A model generated the notes under the pieces. The model searched no databases, had not been told where the DNA came from, and saw only the letters and a program-made list of their open reading frames with translations. DNA of 64,000 nt, taken from the NCBI GenBank assembly GCA_963785425.1, contig CAWAVG010000003.1, positions 372,001 through 436,000 of the forward strand. The letters are read 5' to 3'. This DNA is from RYN-133 sp963785425. Its GTDB lineage: Bacteria > Actinomycetota > Actinomycetes > Mycobacteriales > Jatrophihabitantaceae. The stretch's first letter is position 1. Each line of letters opens with the position of its first letter. The position numbers were made by a program, and so were the translations under genes. Shown piece after piece: positions 26,554 to 35,608 of this stretch.

Positions 26554-27564
26554 ATGGGTGAGGCCGATGAAGTCGTGCGCGGTCGCGTATGGCGCGATGG
26601 AAAGGTGATCGCAGAGAACTTCGACTTCGAACGGATCTCCGACCACCTGGAGGACCCCGACACACTGACGTGGGTCGACATCTGCGACCCGGACCACCAT
26701 CTTTTGCAGAAGCTCGCGGGCGAACTCGTGCTGGAACCGCTCGCCGTCGAGGACGCGATCGCGCACTCGGAGCGCGCCAAGGCGACCCGGTACTCGTCGC
26801 ACACGTTCCTCACCGTGTACGCGGTGCAGCTGCACACCGACACCGAGGTCCCGGCGTCCGAGGGCAGGCTCTCGGTGCGCAAGGTGTCGGCGTTCGTGTT
26901 TCCACGCGGGTTGATCACCGTGCGGTCGAGTGCCGGCTTCGGCATCGACGAGGTCGTGCGCCGCTGGGACGACAACTCGGACTTGTTGAAGTACGGCGTT
27001 GGCGCGCTGGTGCACGGCCTGCTCGACACGATCGTCGACGGTCACTTCGAGGCCGTGCAGATCCTGGACGACGCGATGGAGGATCTCGAGGACGGATTGT
27101 TCGACGAGCGTGCTGCAAGTGCCGAGGTGCAGCGCGAGACCTTCCAGATCCGGAAGGACCTTGTCGAGCTGCGTCGCGTCGTGCTGCCGATGCGCGAGGT
27201 CATCAACGGCGTCCTGCGGCACCGCAAGGACTACAACGCACCCTCTGAGCTGGATCCCTGGTACGACGATCTCTACGACCACGTGCTGCGCGCGTCGGAG
27301 TGGACCGAATCGCTGCGCGACATGATCACGACGATCTTCGAGACCAACCTGTCGCTGCAGGACGCCCGGCTGAACGACGTCATGAAGAAGCTCACCGCGT
27401 GGGCGGCGATCATCGCGGTACCGACGGCGGTGACCGGATACTTCGGCCAGAACGTCCCCTACCCCGGCTTCGAGAAGTACTGGGGCTTTCTGCTCAGCGT
27501 TCTCGTGATCCTCGGCATCGGCGTCACGCTGTACGTGGTCTTCAAGCGCAAGAAATGGATCTGA
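26554..27564 (+). CDS. corA: CorA family magnesium/cobalt transporter
   Basis: 336 residues. A long soluble N-terminal domain with charged helices (VHGLLDTIVDGHFEAVQILDDAMEDLEDGLF, then ETFQIRKDLVELRRVVLPMRE) is followed by two C-terminal membrane helices at about 280-298 and 308-330 and a basic tail KRKKW. The signature loop reads YFGQNVP, with Gln299 where the canonical GMN motif has Met; the Gly298 and Asn300 that line the pore entry are kept. This variant is, from memory, common in actinobacterial CorA. It should form a pentameric Mg2+ channel in the cytoplasmic membrane. A strong hairpin follows the stop directly. Confidence 0.93.
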   Translation: MGEADEVVRGRVWRDGKVIAENFDFERISDHLEDPDTLTWVDICDPDHHLLQKLAGELVLEPLAVEDAIAHSERAKATRYSSHTFLTVYAVQLHTDTEVPASEGRLSVRKVSAFVFPRGLITVRSSAGFGIDEVVRRWDDNSDLLKYGVGALVHGLLDTIVDGHFEAVQILDDAMEDLEDGLFDERAASAEVQRETFQIRKDLVELRRVVLPMREVINGVLRHRKDYNAPSELDPWYDDLYDHVLRASEWTESLRDMITTIFETNLSLQDARLNDVMKKLTAWAAIIAVPTAVTGYFGQNVPYPGFEKYWGFLLSVLVILGIGVTLYVVFKRKKWI

Positions 27565-27618
27565 GCCGGCAAGGCATGCGCGCGTCGGCCCCCGCACGAC
27601 GCGCGCATGCTTGCTGGC
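27565..27618. terminator. long bidirectional hairpin after corA
   Basis: Arms 27565-27587 and 27597-27618 pair over 22 positions with one mismatch and one bulged G, around a nine-base loop. The left arm starts at the base after the corA stop codon. It lies between convergent corA and the NylB-like gene, so it can end both transcripts. A separate 12-base palindrome (CTTCCTAGGAAG) is at 27711-27722 near the stop of the NylB-like gene. Confidence 0.85.
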
Positions 27619-27741
27619 TACTTCCCCGGGCCCCGCTCGGCAACGTGGTCCCCCGACCACTGCGCCCGGCTCGCCCGGTGTGACGGTCCGGCCGCCCCCG
27701 CAGCCGATACCTTCCTAGGAAGACGTTAGTCAGGCGTTGGG

Positions 27742-28923
27742 TCAGCCGCAACTCGAACGCGAAAGTTCCTTCGTCAGCGCGTGCACCGCGGCGAGCGTCA
27801 GTCGCTCGAGTCCGGGACTCAAAGGGGTCGGCCAGGTGGAGAACTTTGCGACGACCAGATCGTCGGTCGGGCGCACGTAGATGTTCTGTCCGTAGATTCC
27901 GGCCGCGATCAGCACCGGGCCGGACGGGTCGTACACCCACCAGCAGTTGCGGTAGTGCGCGTCCGGAGGCCACTCGTGCGAGGGGCGTTCGGACACGAAG
28001 GCAGCGGCGCCGTCCGCGGCACCGCGGGCGGTGTCGGTGAGCCACCGCGCGCTCAGCTGTCCGGGCGCCAGGTACAGCGCGCCGAACCGGGCCAGGTCGC
28101 GCAGAGTGGTGCACACTCCGCCGTCGGCCATCGCGTTCCCGTGCGCGTCGACGGTGACTTCCGCGTCGTGCTCGGCGCCCATCGGGGCCCACACCAGGGA
28201 CGAGATGAGCTCGTGCAGCCGGGCGCCGCCTGCGCGCTCGACCACCCAGCCGAGGACGTCGGTGAGGATCGAGCGGTAGCGGAACGGGCCGCCGTGCTCG
28301 CCGTCGTTGCCGAGCGTCGTGAAGTACGAGAGCGCATCGGGCGGCCGCGGGTCGCCGTTGTCGGGTCGCCACAGGTAGACCCGCTCGTAGGTGCGGACGT
28401 CGGCGTCGAGGTTGTCGTAGTCCTCGTCGAAGCGGGTGCCGGCACGCATGTCGAGCAGGTGCTGAACGGTGGCGCCGTCGAACGACGTGCCGGCCAATCG
28501 CGGGACGACCGACGTCACCTGCGCCGACGTGTCGAGCACACCTTGCGCGGCCAGGCTGCCCGCGACGGTGGCGACCAGCGACTTCGACACCGACATCAGC
28601 AGGTGCGCGGTATCGGGCTGCATCCCGTTGAAGTACCGCTCGTAGACGACCTTGCCCCGGTGCAGCACCAGGAACCCGTCGGTGAACGTCGCGTCGAGCA
28701 CCTCGTCGACGGTGCCGTCGCGTCCGTCGCAGCGCACCTCGACCGTGCCGAGGTCCATCGGGGCGTTCGGCAGTTCCCGCACCGCCGCCCCGCGGCGGAT
28801 ACGCACCGACGGAATCAGCTCGCGCACGTGCTGGAACGCCCACCGGTTGTGCGGCGGGTCCTGCCAGTTGGCCAGTGTCACGAGTCCGTCGCCGAAGGGC
28901 GGCGGACCCGACATGAGGCTCAT
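27742..28923 (-). CDS. NylB-like serine hydrolase (class C beta-lactamase fold)
   Basis: 393 residues, the same length class as NylB (6-aminohexanoate-dimer hydrolase). Ser111-Val-Ser-Lys114 in LLMSVSKS gives the nucleophile and general base, and Tyr in FRYRSILTDVLGWVVER the third catalytic residue. NylB-family landmarks are also present: PHNRWAF near residue 24, LDMRAGTRFDEDYD, and near the C-terminus GIYGQNIYVRP and FSTWP. It has no signal peptide. ATG at 28923 overlaps the restored amidase stop (ATGA). Relatives act as amidases or carboxylesterases; the substrate here is unknown, but neighbours are an amidase and a peptide importer. Confidence 0.85.
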   Translation of the reverse strand: MSLMSGPPPFGDGLVTLANWQDPPHNRWAFQHVRELIPSVRIRRGAAVRELPNAPMDLGTVEVRCDGRDGTVDEVLDATFTDGFLVLHRGKVVYERYFNGMQPDTAHLLMSVSKSLVATVAGSLAAQGVLDTSAQVTSVVPRLAGTSFDGATVQHLLDMRAGTRFDEDYDNLDADVRTYERVYLWRPDNGDPRPPDALSYFTTLGNDGEHGGPFRYRSILTDVLGWVVERAGGARLHELISSLVWAPMGAEHDAEVTVDAHGNAMADGGVCTTLRDLARFGALYLAPGQLSARWLTDTARGAADGAAAFVSERPSHEWPPDAHYRNCWWVYDPSGPVLIAAGIYGQNIYVRPTDDLVVAKFSTWPTPLSPGLERLTLAAVHALTKELSRSSCG

Positions 28924-30330
28924 AGTGCGGGCCGAGGTCCGCCCTCGGACCACCAGCCGAGGTGGCGCTCGTGCGCCGCGGCGACGCGGAACGCCGTCAC
29001 GTCGTCGAAGGTGCGCCCGACGATCGACATGCCGATCGGCACGCCGTCGCTCGACAAGCCCGGCCGGGACGTTGACCACGGGACATCTGCTCGCGATGTT
29101 GAACGGCAACGTCATCATCACGTCGAACCAGTCCTCGTCCGGCCGTCCCGGCAGCGGCGTGCGCATGTCCCAGTCGGCGGGCAAACCTGCGACGGCGAAT
29201 GTCGGGCACAACAGCGCGTCGTAGTCGTCGAGCAATGTGCCGAGTGGCTCGTACACAGCGGCTTCGAGCAGGAATCCCTCGACGAGATCCTGCTTGCTGA
29301 TCGTGTGCGACTCGGCGACCATGTCGCGCACATACGAGGTGAACTCTTCGCCCGGTTCGCCGAACTCGACCTCGATCGAGGCGGCCATGATCGCGCCGAA
29401 GTGGATGCGCGTGGCGCGTTTGATCGCCTCGAGATCCCATGGCAGCGATACGCGCTCGACCGTGGCACCCGCTGCGCGCAGGCGCTCGGCCGACTGCTCG
29501 GCACACGCACGCACCTCGGGCGCGACGTCGAAGCAACCGAGATCCGGCGAGAACGCGATCCGCATGCCGGTCACCGGCTCGAGCTGCGGAGGGATCTCGA
29601 GCTTCGGCCGGATCGATGCGACATCGCTGGGATGCGGCCCGGCGATGACGTTCTCGAGCAGCGCGCAGTCGGCGACGGTGCGCGCGAGCGGGCCCTCGTG
29701 GCAGTAGTGGTCGAGGTTGAAGATCTCGACCTCCGGCACACGTCCGTACGGGGGCTTGAATCCGACCACCCCGCAGAACGAGGACGGGATCCGGATGGAG
29801 CCGCCGATGTCCGAGCCGGTCGCCAGGGTCGTGGTGCCGGCCGCGAGCGCAGCGCCGGAACCGCCGCTGGAGCCGCCGGGTGAGAAGGCGAGGTTCCAGG
29901 GGTTGCGGGTCACTCCCCACAGCGTGGTCCACGTGACCGGCGCGCTCGAGAACTCCGGGGTCGCGCTGCGCGCGTGCACGATTCCCCCGGCGTCGATGAT
30001 GCGTTGCACGAACACCGCAGTTTTCTCGGCCACGTGGCCGCTCATCGCCAGCGAGCCGAGCACTTGGGCTTGCCCCGCGATGGGGGCTTCCTCCTTGACC
30101 GCGACCGGGATGCCTTCGAGCGGACGGGCGTCGCCGGCGGCGTAGCGCTTCTCGGCCTCGCGCGCCTGCTCGAGCGCGGACTCGTACAGCGTCACGGGGA
30201 ACGCGTTGATCTGCGGTTCGACCGCTTCGGCGCGTTCGATGACCGCCGACATCAATTCGACGGGCGACAGCTCGCGCCCGCGGAACAATGTGCTTGCCTC
30301 GGTGGCGGAGAGATAGTGCAGTTCGCTCAC
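28920..30330 (-). pseudogene. amidase-signature amidohydrolase, one-base frameshift near 29055
   Basis: Amidase family (Ser-Ser-Lys triad): the Lys in IPVAVKEE, the Gly/Ser loop GGSSGGSGA, and GSDIGGSIRIPSSFCGVVGFKP. From GTG at 30330 the frame is intact for about 420 residues up to CPVVNVPAGL. A surplus base at about 29053-29058 then shifts the frame. The next frame gives the expected end (SSDGVPIGMSIVGRTFDDVT to GGPRPAL) and stops at 28920, overlapping the NylB-like ATG. This neat restoration suggests a sequencing error or a very recent mutation. Read through the shift, it would be about 470 residues and hydrolyse amides in the cytoplasm. Confidence 0.85.
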
Positions 30331-31145
30331 GGCCCCGTCGCCTCCTCGGTCATGGCGCTCCGGCGACGCCGCACAGGCTTCCAGCCCGGATGCGGGACGC
30401 TGGCACGCAGCAGTTTCGTGTACTCGTCCTGAGGGTTGTCGAGCACGTCCACAGTGCGACCACGTTCGACCACGGCGCCGTGGTGCAGCACGATCGTGTC
30501 GTCGGTCAGCTGACGGACCACGGCGAGGTCGTGGCTGATGAGCACGTAAGACACCCCGGTGCGGTCACGGATGTCGGCGAGCAGGTTGAGCACCTGTGCC
30601 TGGATGGACACGTCGAGGGCGGCGACGGACTCGTCCAGCACCAGCACGCGGGGTTCGGCGGCGAGCGCGCGGGCGATCGCGACCCGCTGGCGCTGCCCGC
30701 CCGACAATGCGCCCGGGAGTGCGGCGGCCTGGCGTTCGTCGAGCCCGACGAGGTCGACGAGCTCGGTCACCCGCCCGCGCCGTTGCGCGCCGCCGAGGTC
30801 GTGGTGCAGCCGCAGGATCTCCTCGATCGCCTGGCGGGCGCTCTGTCGCGGGTCGAGGCTGGTGTACGGATCCTGGAACACGATCTGCACCTCCCGACCG
30901 CGGCGGCGCCGGTCGCGCGCCGAGCGGGCAGGGCGTGACCTGTCGTTGCCGCAGGCGGCGATCTCGCCGCTCGTCGGACGTTCGAGTCCGACGACCATCC
31001 GCGCGAGCGTCGTCTTGCCGGAGCCGGACTCGCCGACGATCGCCAGCGACCCAGCCGCAGGAAGGGTGAACGAGACGTCGTCCACCGCGACCAGGTCGCC
31101 GAACGTCTTGCGCAGGTTGCGCACCTCCAGCACGGGTGCCGTCAT
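30327..31145 (-). CDS. ABC transporter ATP-binding protein (DppF/OppF type)
   Basis: 272 residues from ATG at 31145 (MTAPVLEVRNL). Walker A GESGSGKTT, Q-loop VFQDPYTSLDPRQS, signature LSGGQRQR, Walker B VLVLDESVAALD (the usual Pro is Ser), H-loop LISHDLAV. Start and stop overlap the neighbouring genes by four bases each. Second ATPase of the importer in the TetR-linked operon. The EP to ES change after the Walker B Glu is mild and the catalytic Glu is kept. Confidence 0.92.
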   Translation of the reverse strand: MTAPVLEVRNLRKTFGDLVAVDDVSFTLPAAGSLAIVGESGSGKTTLARMVVGLERPTSGEIAACGNDRSRPARSARDRRRRGREVQIVFQDPYTSLDPRQSARQAIEEILRLHHDLGGAQRRGRVTELVDLVGLDERQAAALPGALSGGQRQRVAIARALAAEPRVLVLDESVAALDVSIQAQVLNLLADIRDRTGVSYVLISHDLAVVRQLTDDTIVLHHGAVVERGRTVDVLDNPQDEYTKLLRASVPHPGWKPVRRRRSAMTEEATGP

Positions 31146-32134
31146 ACCGGCACCGACCCGAGCCGGCCACGCAGTTCCTCCGCGCGGAAGCAGCGCGACG
31201 CTCCTCCGCCGAGGTCCACCAGCGGCGGCAACGCGCTGTGACAGACGTCGGTGACGTGCGGGCACCGTGTGGTGAACGCGCACTCGTCCGCGGGCGCCTC
31301 GAACGCCGACAGTGGCCGTCCAGGGATGGCGAGCAACCGATCTGCCGTGCGCGTGATGTCGGGCCGCGCTGCCGCGAGCGCCGCTGTGTACGGGTGCAGC
31401 GGATCGTCGTGGAGGCGTTCCGACTCACGCAGCTCGACGACCTGCCCGGCGTACATGACGGCCGTGCGATCGCACACCGCCGCAGCGAGTTCTAGGTCGT
31501 GGGTGATGAAGATCATCGCGAGCCCGAACTGGTGCCGCAGGTCGTCCAGGATCGCCATCACCTCGGCCTGCGTGGTCACGTCCAGGGCCGTGGTCGGTTC
31601 GTCGGCCAAGAGGAGCCGTGGCTTGGTGAGCAGCGCCGATGCGATCATGACCCGCTGCAGCATGCCGCCGGACAGCTCGTGCGGGTACTGCCGCATCCGC
31701 CGATCCGGGTGGTCGATGCCGACCTCGTCCAACATCTCGATGGCCTGGCGTCGCGCGTCGTCACCGCCGACGCCGAGGTTCGACCGCAGCGCCTCGGTGA
31801 CGAAATCACCCACGCGCCGCACGGGATTGACGTGTGCTCGTGGGTCCTGGAAGACCATCGCGACCTGCTGGCGATATCGGCGCAAGGCCGCGCCGGAAAG
31901 CTTCGCGACGTCCGCGCCGTCGAAGGTGATCGTTCCGCCGACCTGGGCCCGCGGCGGCAACAATCGGTCGATCGCGCGTGCGGTCATCGACTTGCCCGAC
32001 CCCGACTCACCGACGAGGCCGAGCGACTCCCCCGCGCGCAGCGTGAGCGAGACGTCGCGCAGCACGGGTCGCACCTCACCGCCGACCGGCAACCGCACGG
32101 TCAGCCCGGCCACGTCGAGCAGTGCGTCACTCAT
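31142..32134 (-). CDS. ABC transporter ATP-binding protein (DppD/OppD type)
   Basis: 330 residues. Walker A GESGSGKSM, Q-loop VFQDPRAHVNPV, signature LSGGMLQRV, Walker B LLLADEPTTALD, H-loop FITHDLEL. The C-terminal Cys pattern (CAFTTRCPHVTDVC) is typical of oligopeptide-transporter ATPases. ATG at 32134 overlaps the permease stop. Partner of the gene at 30327. Confidence 0.92.
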   Translation of the reverse strand: MSDALLDVAGLTVRLPVGGEVRPVLRDVSLTLRAGESLGLVGESGSGKSMTARAIDRLLPPRAQVGGTITFDGADVAKLSGAALRRYRQQVAMVFQDPRAHVNPVRRVGDFVTEALRSNLGVGGDDARRQAIEMLDEVGIDHPDRRMRQYPHELSGGMLQRVMIASALLTKPRLLLADEPTTALDVTTQAEVMAILDDLRHQFGLAMIFITHDLELAAAVCDRTAVMYAGQVVELRESERLHDDPLHPYTAALAAARPDITRTADRLLAIPGRPLSAFEAPADECAFTTRCPHVTDVCHSALPPLVDLGGGASRCFRAEELRGRLGSVPV

Positions 32135-33000
32135 GCCCGTTGGAACAGACGCTCGCCGAGCAGGTTCACCGCGATGACCACGAGCACGATCGCGATACCG
32201 GCGCTCAGCGCCGGGAGCGGGTAGCCCTGCACGATGCCGACCTGGTTCTCCTCGATCATGACGCCCCAGTTGGCGTTGGGTGGCTGCACGCCGAGGCCGA
32301 GGAACGAGATCGCGGCGAGGTCGACCATCGCGTAGCCGAACAGGATCGTCGCCTGCGCAACGATCAGCGAGCCGAGGTTCGGCAGCAGATGGCGCAGGCA
32401 GATCGACGTGGCCGAGGCTCCCTGCACCTCCAACGCTGCGACATAGGGACGGTTGCGTTCGCGCAGCGCCGCCCCACGCAGCACGCGGGCGACGTACGGG
32501 GTGTACGCGACGGCCAGCGCGAGCGCGGCGGCAGTGAGCCCGGCGCCGAACACGGCAGTCGCCAGCACGGCGAGAAGGATCGCCGGGAACGCGAACAGGA
32601 TGTCGAGGGCCGACGACACGACGGTGTCGACCGCGCCGCGCCGCCAGGCCGAGACGAGCGCCAGCAGCACGCCGGCGACGATGCTGAGCGCGACGACGGC
32701 GAGCGGCCCCAGCATGGAACTCTGCGCTCCCGCCAGCAGCCGCGAGAGCACGTCGCGGCCCTGGTAGTCGTAGCCGAACACATGGCTGCCGGTCGGCCCG
32801 ACGAAGCTCAATGACAGGTTCGGCAGGTTCGGATCGGACGGCGTGATCGACGGTCCGATCAGCGCCGCCACCACTGCGATCAGCAGCACGGCGGCCGAGA
32901 CCATGCCGACCAGGCCGGTCTCGCGCAGGCGGTGCACGGGTGAGCGACCGGTGCGGCGGGGAGCGGTCTCGACGACCTCGAGCGGGACGATCGTGGTCAT
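32131..33000 (-). CDS. ABC transporter permease (DppC/OppC type)
   Basis: 289 residues. N-terminal cytoplasmic tail, first membrane helix at about 28-48, then DPNLPNLSLSFVGPTGSHVFGYDYQGRDVLSRLLAGAQSS, a DppC landmark. The EAA loop reads RPYVAALEVQGASATSICLRHLLPN, and SFLGLGVQPPNANWG is near the end. Overlaps both neighbours by four bases. One half of the importer channel. Confidence 0.92.
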   Translation of the reverse strand: MTTIVPLEVVETAPRRTGRSPVHRLRETGLVGMVSAAVLLIAVVAALIGPSITPSDPNLPNLSLSFVGPTGSHVFGYDYQGRDVLSRLLAGAQSSMLGPLAVVALSIVAGVLLALVSAWRRGAVDTVVSSALDILFAFPAILLAVLATAVFGAGLTAAALALAVAYTPYVARVLRGAALRERNRPYVAALEVQGASATSICLRHLLPNLGSLIVAQATILFGYAMVDLAAISFLGLGVQPPNANWGVMIEENQVGIVQGYPLPALSAGIAIVLVVIAVNLLGERLFQRA

Positions 33001-33947
33001 TGCGCACGCGTCCCGAGCGCGACGCGCGGATCGAGAAGCGCGTAGGCGACGTCGACCAGCAGGTTGACGATGACGAACGCAGCGACGAGCACCAGTGAGA
33101 TGCCTTGCACGACCGCAATGTCCTTCGACTCGGCGGCCTGGACGAGGTACGCGCCGAGTCCGTTGAGGCTGAACGCCGTCTCGACCACCGCGGACACTGC
33201 GATGAGCGAGGCGATCGTGATGCCGGTGATCGTGGTGATGGGGATGGCCGCGTTGCGCAGGACGTGCCGACGCAGCATCAGCCGGGTCGGGATGCCACGG
33301 CTGACCGCGGTCTGCACGTGGTCACGTCCGTACTCGGCCCGTACCGACGCGCGGGTGACCCGCGCGACGATCGCCAGGGACGAGATGGCCAACGCCACGG
33401 CCGGCAGTGTGAGGTGCTGGATGTTGCCGAGCAGGTCGCTGCCGTTGCCGAGCGTGGGGAACCAGCCGAGTTTCACGGCGAATACCAGCACGAGCACGAT
33501 CGCGGCCACGAAGGCGGGGATGGCGGCGCTGACTGCCGTCACGACGAGCACCGTCGTGTCCAGCACCCCGGGGCGCAGTCCGGACAGGATGCCGAGCCCG
33601 ATACCGATGATGACGATGAGGATTGAGGCGTAGGCGACCAGCCCCGCCGTCGTCCAGATACGTGACGCGATCAGGGTCGACACGTTCTCACGCAACGTGA
33701 TCGAGAGCCCGAGATCGCCGTGCAGCGCGTTGCTGAACCAGTACCAGTACTGCGCGAGGAAGGGCTTGTCCAGGTGGTAGCGCGCCTCGAGCGTGTGCAG
33801 GCTCGCGGGCGGCAGGGACCGTCCTCCGGAGAGCGCCGCCAAGGGGTTGCCGGGCGCGAGGTAGAGCGACGCGAAGATCACGAAGCTCGCGATCAGCAGG
33901 CTGGCGACGAGCATCGCCAGCCTGCGGGCGAAGAACTGCAGCCGCAT
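32997..33947 (-). CDS. ABC transporter permease (DppB/OppB type)
   Basis: 316 residues. First membrane helix at about residues 9-30, a long periplasmic loop, then five more helices. The EAA loop is seen as RDHVQTAVSRGIPTRLMLRRHVLRNAAIPI. The C-terminus NLLVDVAYALLDPRV is typical of DppB. Three bases separate its start from the binding-protein stop. Other half of the channel. Confidence 0.92.
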   Translation of the reverse strand: MRLQFFARRLAMLVASLLIASFVIFASLYLAPGNPLAALSGGRSLPPASLHTLEARYHLDKPFLAQYWYWFSNALHGDLGLSITLRENVSTLIASRIWTTAGLVAYASILIVIIGIGLGILSGLRPGVLDTTVLVVTAVSAAIPAFVAAIVLVLVFAVKLGWFPTLGNGSDLLGNIQHLTLPAVALAISSLAIVARVTRASVRAEYGRDHVQTAVSRGIPTRLMLRRHVLRNAAIPITTITGITIASLIAVSAVVETAFSLNGLGAYLVQAAESKDIAVVQGISLVLVAAFVIVNLLVDVAYALLDPRVALGTRAQ

Positions 33948-33950
33948 CCC

Positions 33951-35594
33951 TCAGCCGACTCCGCCGAGGTGATCGGCCCACGGCGCGAACATGTACGAGA
34001 ACGACGCCGTCGCGCCGCTGAGGTTCTTGTTCATCAGCAGCAACGAGGTCGGCTGGACGTTCGGGATCCAGGGCAGATCGTTGATCGCCAGCTGCTCCAC
34101 CTGCGCGACCAACCCGGCGCGCTTGTCCGGATCCGCCGTGCTGCGCGCCTGGTTCATCAACGCGATGATCTGCTTGTTGTCGTAGCCGTCGTAGTTCTGT
34201 GACCCCTCCGGCAGGACGAGCGTCGACAGCAGGGCGGCGGGGTCGGCGTAGTCGCCGTAGTTGACCGTGAGGAAACCGTCGATGCCGGCGCGAGCCTTCG
34301 GGTCGATGAAGAAGTTGATGTAGTTGTTCGCCGACACCGACTTCAGCGTCACCTTCAGCCCGATCGCCTGCGCGGCCGCCTGATAGGCGCCCGCCACCGC
34401 TGCGATGTCGGCGAGCTGGCTCGACGTCCCGATGGTAAGTGTCTTGCCGGTCGCGCCCGCCTGCTGCACGAGCTTCTTGGCAGCCGCGACGTTGTGCTCG
34501 AGCACCTTGGCTTTCGCGTAGGCCGCGTTGAACACCGAGGTGCCGTAGCCGAACGTGCCCGGGTTCGAGATCCACTTCGGCGGCAGCGCCGCGCCCTTGT
34601 AGACCGAGTCGATGATGCCTTGGCGGTCGAGCGCCATCGACAGTGCCCGGCGCACCCGCACGTCGCCGAGCACGCCGGTGCGGCTGGAGACGATGAACGC
34701 GTCGGTCAGCCACCCTGGACCCTGGATCACCTTGACGTTCGAGTTGCTCTCCAGCTGCTTCAGCGTCGAGAGCGCGTACGAGAACGCTCCGTCGATCGCA
34801 CCGGTCTGCATACCGGACGTGAATGCCGAAATGTCCGGCACGCCCTTCACCAGGATGCTGCCGATGAGCGGCTTCACCGTCGAGTTCCAGTAGCCGGAAT
34901 TCGCGACTGCAGTCACGCCGACCCCGGGCGAGAACGACTTGAACTTGTACGCACCGGTGCACATGATGCTGCCGCCAGGCGTGCCGTACTTCTTGCCCTG
35001 CGCCTCGGCGAACTTCTTCTCGATCACCACGCCGGGCATCGACGCCAGCTCGCCCTGCAACCAGTAGTCAGGTTCCTTGAGGGTGATGGTGACCTTGTCG
35101 GAGCCGGTCGCACTGATCGATTTCACTCGCGTGAACACCTGCGTGTAGAAACCGCCGAGCTTGCTGTTCTGGGCGCGCTCCAAGCTGTAGACCACATCGT
35201 CGGGGGTCACCGGACTGCCGTCCCAGAAGTGCACGCCCGACTTCAGGGTGAGCACGTAGCTGGTGGGGCTCGGCGTCGACAGGGTCGCCAGGCCGGGACC
35301 GACTGCTCCGCTGGGCGACTGCCGCAACAGCGACTCGCACATCAACGACACCGCCGTGTTCTCGGGGTAGTCGAAGGCGTAGATCGGGTCGAGTGAGTTG
35401 ACGTCGCGGTAGACCGCCCACGTGATCGACGCGACCGACTTCGTCCCCGGCGCGGTGGTCGTGACCAGGCCCTTGAGCGGATCGGCATTCGTGGTGGGCG
35501 TCGAGTTGTTACTCGCCGACCGGCCGCACGCGACGAGCAACCCGACGGCGGACATGGCGGCGATGGCGGTGATCACCGGGCGGCTGCGCAGCAT
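33951..35594 (-). CDS. ABC transporter substrate-binding lipoprotein (SBP_bac_5)
   Basis: 547 residues. Lipoprotein signal with Cys near residue 23 (GLLVAC). Family features: YAFDYPENTAVSLMCESLL, YVLTLKSGVHFWDGSPVTPDDVVYSLERA, GSIMCTGAYKFKSF and SMALDRQGIIDSVYKGAA. It would capture a peptide or amide outside the cell for the permeases downstream. It follows the amidohydrolase gene by 14 bases. The sequence differs clearly from the binding protein of the LacI operon, as does the genetic setting. Confidence 0.92.
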   Translation of the reverse strand: MLRSRPVITAIAAMSAVGLLVACGRSASNNSTPTTNADPLKGLVTTTAPGTKSVASITWAVYRDVNSLDPIYAFDYPENTAVSLMCESLLRQSPSGAVGPGLATLSTPSPTSYVLTLKSGVHFWDGSPVTPDDVVYSLERAQNSKLGGFYTQVFTRVKSISATGSDKVTITLKEPDYWLQGELASMPGVVIEKKFAEAQGKKYGTPGGSIMCTGAYKFKSFSPGVGVTAVANSGYWNSTVKPLIGSILVKGVPDISAFTSGMQTGAIDGAFSYALSTLKQLESNSNVKVIQGPGWLTDAFIVSSRTGVLGDVRVRRALSMALDRQGIIDSVYKGAALPPKWISNPGTFGYGTSVFNAAYAKAKVLEHNVAAAKKLVQQAGATGKTLTIGTSSQLADIAAVAGAYQAAAQAIGLKVTLKSVSANNYINFFIDPKARAGIDGFLTVNYGDYADPAALLSTLVLPEGSQNYDGYDNKQIIALMNQARSTADPDKRAGLVAQVEQLAINDLPWIPNVQPTSLLLMNKNLSGATASFSYMFAPWADHLGGVG

Positions 35595-35608
35595 CGGTTT
35601 CCTCCTGG

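Noticed and set aside
27711..27722. palindrome CTTCCTAGGAAG as a regulator site
   Set aside because: It lies 20 bases after the NylB-like stop, not in a promoter; it is too short to separate from chance.
27742..30330. a single 862-residue amidase-hydrolase fusion
   Set aside because: The fusion arises only from the frameshift; the restored amidase has its own stop overlapping the hydrolase start.
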